This document shows, piece after piece, positions 14,268 through 14,310 of a DNA stretch of 14,310 nt. Position numbers and translations under genes: made by a program. The stretch comes from an uncultured Porphyromonadaceae bacterium (GTDB taxonomy: Bacteria > Bacteroidota > Bacteroidia > Bacteroidales > Muribaculaceae). Position 1 is the stretch's first letter. Each line of letters opens with the position of its first letter. The stretch spans positions 1 to 14,310 of the forward strand of contig URTA01000061.1 in the NCBI GenBank assembly GCA_900550645.1, written 5' to 3'. The notes under the pieces were generated by a model. That model made no database searches. It was given only the letters and a program-made list of their open reading frames with translations, and was not told where the DNA came from.

Positions 14268-14310
14268 CTGTCTCTTATACACATCTCCGAGCCCACGAGA
14301 CCGTACTAGA
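14268..14310 (+). other. Illumina Nextera adapter left in the assembly (not genomic)
   Basis: CTGTCTCTTATACACATCT (14268-14286) is the Nextera mosaic end. CCGAGCCCACGAGAC (14287-14301) is the rest of the read-2 adapter as seen on read-through. CGTACTAG (14302-14309) equals the i7 index N702, and the final A begins the next adapter part. The exact adjoining order leaves no doubt about origin. Genomic sequence ends at 14267, give or take a base or two of chance match. Confidence 0.98.

Noticed and set aside
1..14310. CRISPR arrays, insertion sequences, integrases, toxin-antitoxin or defence genes
   Set aside because: None seen on either strand. Apart from the adapter and the OmpA-like fragment, the window is ordinary core genome.

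Overview
This is a 14.3 kb assembly contig from a bacterium of the order Bacteroidales, probably a gut member of the Muribaculaceae type. The evidence is the conserved gene order, a textbook Bacteroidetes promoter (TTG, 20 nt, TAnnTTTG), a sorting-domain-like protein tail and a fairly GC-rich coding sequence. The family-level placement is an inference from protein style, not a search result. All convincing genes lie on the minus strand, so they read from right to left.

Layout in transcription order. The right-hand block (14267 to 5558) starts with a GNAT-like acyltransferase gene cut by the contig end. It continues with a two-part nucleoside kinase, the magnesium channel gene mgtE, the mismatch repair gene mutS and a secreted M6-type metalloprotease. 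Gaps are only 11-37 nt, so the block looks like one transcription unit. The second block (5435 to 1199) has its own promoter at 5463-5496 and reads DUF177/YceD, rpmF, fabH, era, der. It couples 23S rRNA and large-subunit maturation (YceD, L32), initiation of fatty acid synthesis (FabH), and two ribosome-assembly GTPases (Era for the 30S, Der for the 50S). It ends at a strong intrinsic terminator at 1025-1060. Left of it is about 890 nt without a gene, holding a perfect 11-bp inverted repeat. Last comes the start of an OmpA-like envelope protein that runs off the left end.

The last 43 bases (14268-14310) are not genomic. They are the Illumina Nextera mosaic end, the read-2 adapter and an i7 index. 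They truncate the acyltransferase gene and create an artificial reading frame beginning MGSEMCIRDS.

I found no previously undescribed multi-gene system. The most interesting biological points are three. The M6 protease has Val where the family normally has Asp after the HExxHxxGLP motif, the protease is placed tightly behind mutS, and the inverted repeat sits in the long gene-free stretch.
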